Below, piece after piece: positions 61,759-64,000 of a stretch of DNA of 64,000 nucleotides; within the stretch, counting starts at the first letter, position 1; every line of letters begins with the position of its first letter. This DNA comes from an uncultured Clostridia bacterium (GTDB lineage Bacteria; Bacillota; Clostridia; Christensenellales; Borkfalkiaceae): NCBI GenBank assembly GCA_934254815.1, contig CAKQME010000010.1:37051-101050 (forward strand), written 5' to 3'. The notes beneath the pieces are model-generated. The model did not search any database and had not been told where the DNA came from. It saw nothing but the letters and a program-made list of their open reading frames with translations. A program made the translations under genes and the position numbers.

Positions 61759-61841
61759 TTTTCCCTCCGCTTATATTTTAACAGTTTTTAATCTAATTGT
61801 AAACGTTAAAAGGCAAAATTTATTAAAATGCCGATATATTT

Positions 61842-61870
61842 TTGACAAATTTTCATAAATATTATATACT
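61842..61870 (+). promoter_or_regulatory. Promoter of the phosphoglucomutase gene
   Basis: TTGACA (61842-61847), 17 bp, TATACT (61865-61870). It lies 53 bp before the ATG at 61924. Confidence 0.85.
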
Positions 61871-61923
61871 GTAGGTAAGGCGAAAAATTTCGCCGTCCAA
61901 TCTGATTGTATCCGGAGGGAATA

Positions 61924-63654
61924 ATGGATTATAAAGTGAATTATGATAACTGGCTTTCAAGCCCGTATCTTTGCGACGAGGGGCTTGCCGAACTCAAAGC
62001 CATGGCTGACGACGATAAGGCGATAGAATACGCGTTCGGCGCGGAACTCGAATTCGGTACGGCGGGCATGCGCGGCATCATCGGCTACGGCACCAATAAA
62101 ATGAATATTTACACCGTCCGCCGCGCAACGCAGGGTTTGGCGGAGTTTATAAAATCGGTAGGATATTCGGCTATGAAACGCGGAGTGGCTATATCTTACG
62201 ATACGAGAAATAAATCCGAACTTTTCGCGCGTACCGCCGCGGGCGTGCTTCTCTATAACGGAATAAAGGTCTATATTTATCCGGAACCGAGACCCGTTCC
62301 CATGCTGTCTTACGCGGTGCGTAAAGCAAATTGCTTTGCGGGGATAATGATAACGGCGAGCCATAACCCCAAAGAATATAACGGCTATAAGGTTTACGGT
62401 CAGGACGGAGCGCAGATGAGTCCCGAAGATACCGAAGAAGTAGTTAAATACATAAATTCGATACACGATTATTTTTCCGTCAAGCAGGAAGATATAACCG
62501 ATATCCGCTCGCGTAAAAATCCCGCGTCGCTCGTGGTAATCGATAAATTCTTCGAAAGGAGTTACTATAAAGCTCTTACTAAACTTACGCTTTCTAAAAA
62601 GGCGGTTAAAAAAGTAGGTAAAAACATAAAGATAGTTTATACTCCCGTTCACGGCAGCGGTTACGTTCCCGTTACCACGATATTGAAAAAACTTAAAATC
62701 AACGTAACGGTAGTCGAAGAACAGACGGTTGCAGACCCGAATTTCTCTACGGTAGAAGTTCCGAACCCCGAATTTAAAGAAACGCTTTCTATGGGTATCG
62801 CTCTTGCCGATAAAATCAAGGCGGACGTTGTTTTCGGCACCGACCCCGACTGCGACAGGCTCGGAGTCGCCGTTCGTGATAATACGGGCGAATTTACCGC
62901 GCTCACGGGTAATCAGACGGGCGTTTTGTTGCTCGATTATATATTGTTAAGGCTCAAAGCCGAAAATAAACTTCCCGCTGACGGCGTGGTGGTAAAGAGT
63001 TTCGTGTCTACGGGTATGGCTCAACTCATTTGCGCGAATTACGGAGTGGAACTTGTCGAGACTCCCGTCGGCTTTAAATTCATAGGCGAAAAGATAAAGC
63101 AGTATGAAGCCGATAAATCGCATACGTTCCTTTTCGGTTTCGAAGAGAGTTGCGGCTATCTGCGCGGAACTCATGCCAGAGATAAAGACGCCGTGGTGGC
63201 GAGTATGTTGTTTGCCGAAATGGTCTGCTATTATCAGAGCGTTGGTAAGAGCGTCTACGGCAGACTTTGCGAACTGTACGAAAAATACGGTTACGTTCTC
63301 GATTTTACCGACAGCATAAAATATTCGGGGCTGGAAGCCATGAAAGAAATGAACGCCGCCGTCGAAAAGATGAGAGAAAAGAAAGTCGAAGCGATAGGCG
63401 TTTATACGGTAAGCGGAATCCGCGATTATCTGTCGGGTAAACGTTTTGGCGAAGAGGGCGAGCAGACTTTGCCGATAAGCGGCGTAAATTGCTTGTATTA
63501 TGAACTGCTGAACGGCGGGTTTATCTGCTTAAGACCGAGCGGTACCGAACCGAAATTAAAGATATATTATTCCGTAAAAGCCAAAGATAAGGCTCGCGCG
63601 GAGAAATCACTCGAAGACTTGAGAACCGCTTTCGGTGAATTGTTGAAAGCGTAA
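61924..63654 (+). CDS. pgcA: Alpha-phosphoglucomutase (PgcA-type)
   Basis: A 576-residue phosphohexomutase: FGTAGMRGIIGYGTNKMN, phosphoserine loop TASHNPKEYNGYK (Ser146), metal loop GTDPDCDR (Asp307, 309, 311), sugar-binding FGFEESCGYL and phosphate-binding RPSGTEPKLK. It interconverts glucose 1-phosphate and glucose 6-phosphate, linking wall-sugar synthesis and the GH94 product to glycolysis. ATG at 61924 follows a GGAGG site; an upstream TTG in frame was rejected. Confidence 0.95.
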   Translation: MDYKVNYDNWLSSPYLCDEGLAELKAMADDDKAIEYAFGAELEFGTAGMRGIIGYGTNKMNIYTVRRATQGLAEFIKSVGYSAMKRGVAISYDTRNKSELFARTAAGVLLYNGIKVYIYPEPRPVPMLSYAVRKANCFAGIMITASHNPKEYNGYKVYGQDGAQMSPEDTEEVVKYINSIHDYFSVKQEDITDIRSRKNPASLVVIDKFFERSYYKALTKLTLSKKAVKKVGKNIKIVYTPVHGSGYVPVTTILKKLKINVTVVEEQTVADPNFSTVEVPNPEFKETLSMGIALADKIKADVVFGTDPDCDRLGVAVRDNTGEFTALTGNQTGVLLLDYILLRLKAENKLPADGVVVKSFVSTGMAQLICANYGVELVETPVGFKFIGEKIKQYEADKSHTFLFGFEESCGYLRGTHARDKDAVVASMLFAEMVCYYQSVGKSVYGRLCELYEKYGYVLDFTDSIKYSGLEAMKEMNAAVEKMREKKVEAIGVYTVSGIRDYLSGKRFGEEGEQTLPISGVNCLYYELLNGGFICLRPSGTEPKLKIYYSVKAKDKARAEKSLEDLRTAFGELLKA

Positions 63655-63660
63655 ATCAGA

Positions 63661-63709
63661 CGATAAAACGCCCCGTTTCAACTCTGAAACGGGGCGTTGA
63701 AAATTTTAT
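63661..63709 (+). terminator. Long hairpin after the phosphoglucomutase gene
   Basis: AACGCCCCGTTTC (63667-63679) and GAAACGGGGCGTT (63686-63698) pair perfectly with a six-base loop; outer bases CGATAAAA and TTTTATCG can extend the stem. The following T-run is short (TTTT), but the stem is very stable. Confidence 0.75.
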
Positions 63710-63741
63710 CGAAAAAATTTAAAAAAAATGCCGAAAAATGC

Positions 63742-63770
63742 TTGACATACATTTTAAGTTATGTTATTAT
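63742..63770 (+). promoter_or_regulatory. Strong promoter near the window end, probably of an rRNA operon
   Basis: TTGACA (63742-63747), 17 bp, TATTAT (63765-63770). The transcript would run out of the window through at least 220 bases without any ORF. Confidence 0.8.
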
Positions 63771-64000
63771 GTGTAGGCTCACTTTTGAGGGCGGCATAAA
63801 ACCGATTGATAAAGCCGAGCGAAAAGGAAAGACATGGACGAAATGTCATTCTGAGCAAAGCGAAGAATCCCATTGAATGAGATGAAACGCCGAGCTGAAA
63901 AGGAAAGACGCGGAGAGCGTTTAAGATTGAAGATTGACAACTGCATAGAAAGTTAGAATTAATTTATAAGAAATTATAGAGAGATTAGTAACGAGTTTAA
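63771..64000 (+). other. Probable pre-rRNA leader with an inserted repeat element
   Basis: No protein gene fits. The sequence TTGACAACTGCATAGAAAG near 63935 resembles the leader or spacer sequence found ahead of rRNA genes in many Bacillota. A fragment of the 92-bp family (TGTCATTCTGAGCAAAGCGA, 63844-63863) sits between two near-copies of GCCGAG...GAAAAGGAAAGAC (63814-63840 and 63889-63914). Confidence 0.5.

Noticed and set aside
1..64000. tRNA genes or phage/transposase genes
   Set aside because: I looked for tRNA-like cloverleaf ends, integrases and transposases and saw none; the region appears to be ordinary chromosome with small repeat elements only.

Overview
The window looks like chromosomal DNA of an anaerobic, spore-lineage Bacillota (Clostridia). 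Signs of this are YlbJ, two CotF-like coat proteins, QueH, a TM1266-type hydrogenase regulator homologue, an L27 with an N-terminal extension, strong AGGAGG ribosome binding sites and sigma-A promoters with 17-bp spacers. The large carbohydrate cluster and the gene style fit an uncultured gut fibre degrader, possibly Christensenellales-like. That placement is inference; no rRNA gene lies inside the window.

Layout. (1) 1-7.5 kb: the end of an ABC exporter, then a tightly overlapping housekeeping run maf-mreB-queH-rsmD-coaD, convergent ylbJ, rarA and a PHP-type tyrosine phosphatase. (2) 7.8-17 kb: DegV protein; SPFH protein with a small ribbon-helix-helix partner; two CotF-like proteins behind a hairpin that hides the ribosome binding site; class II aldolase; a TM1266-like regulator plus SsuABC-like transporter behind a structured leader with an intrinsic terminator; an orphan MazF; an M42 peptidase coupled to a small cysteine-containing protein. 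(3) 17-22.3 kb: an uncharacterised five-gene envelope operon (secreted protein, polytopic membrane protein with coiled-coil tail, membrane protein with zinc ribbon, two lipoproteins). Its promoter spacer is exactly a 17-bp palindrome, and a divergent XRE regulator gene beside it is broken by one in-frame stop.

(4) 22.6-56.2 kb: a Gram-positive polysaccharide-utilisation region. Outside the cell or on its surface: a CE4-GH5 fusion (frameshifted), a 1431-residue anchored clan-A hydrolase, two non-catalytic modular binding proteins, a GH5 lipoprotein and a CE4 lipoprotein. Import: LplABC-like permeases and binding protein without an ATPase. Inside: GH94 phosphorylase, GH36, GH1, GH13, a GH42-like enzyme, a leaderless CE4 enzyme and a large GH106-like protein, with an AraC regulator at the end. 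The likely substrate is a beta-glucan or (galacto)glucomannan type fibre, perhaps acetylated (inference). Two sequence modules recur in neighbouring secreted proteins, and an AGAAATCT plus A-tract motif recurs upstream of several of these operons.

(5) 56.4-64 kb: a helical protein of unknown function, rplU-rpmA, 8-oxoguanine glycosylase, pyruvate kinase, uracil-DNA glycosylase with a GtrB-like glycosyltransferase, alpha-phosphoglucomutase, and finally a strong promoter and leader that probably belong to an rRNA operon starting just beyond the window. An intergenic repeat of about 92 bp (once as a 3.8-copy perfect-period tandem array) is scattered at 7.5, 37.4, 42.0 and 63.8 kb.
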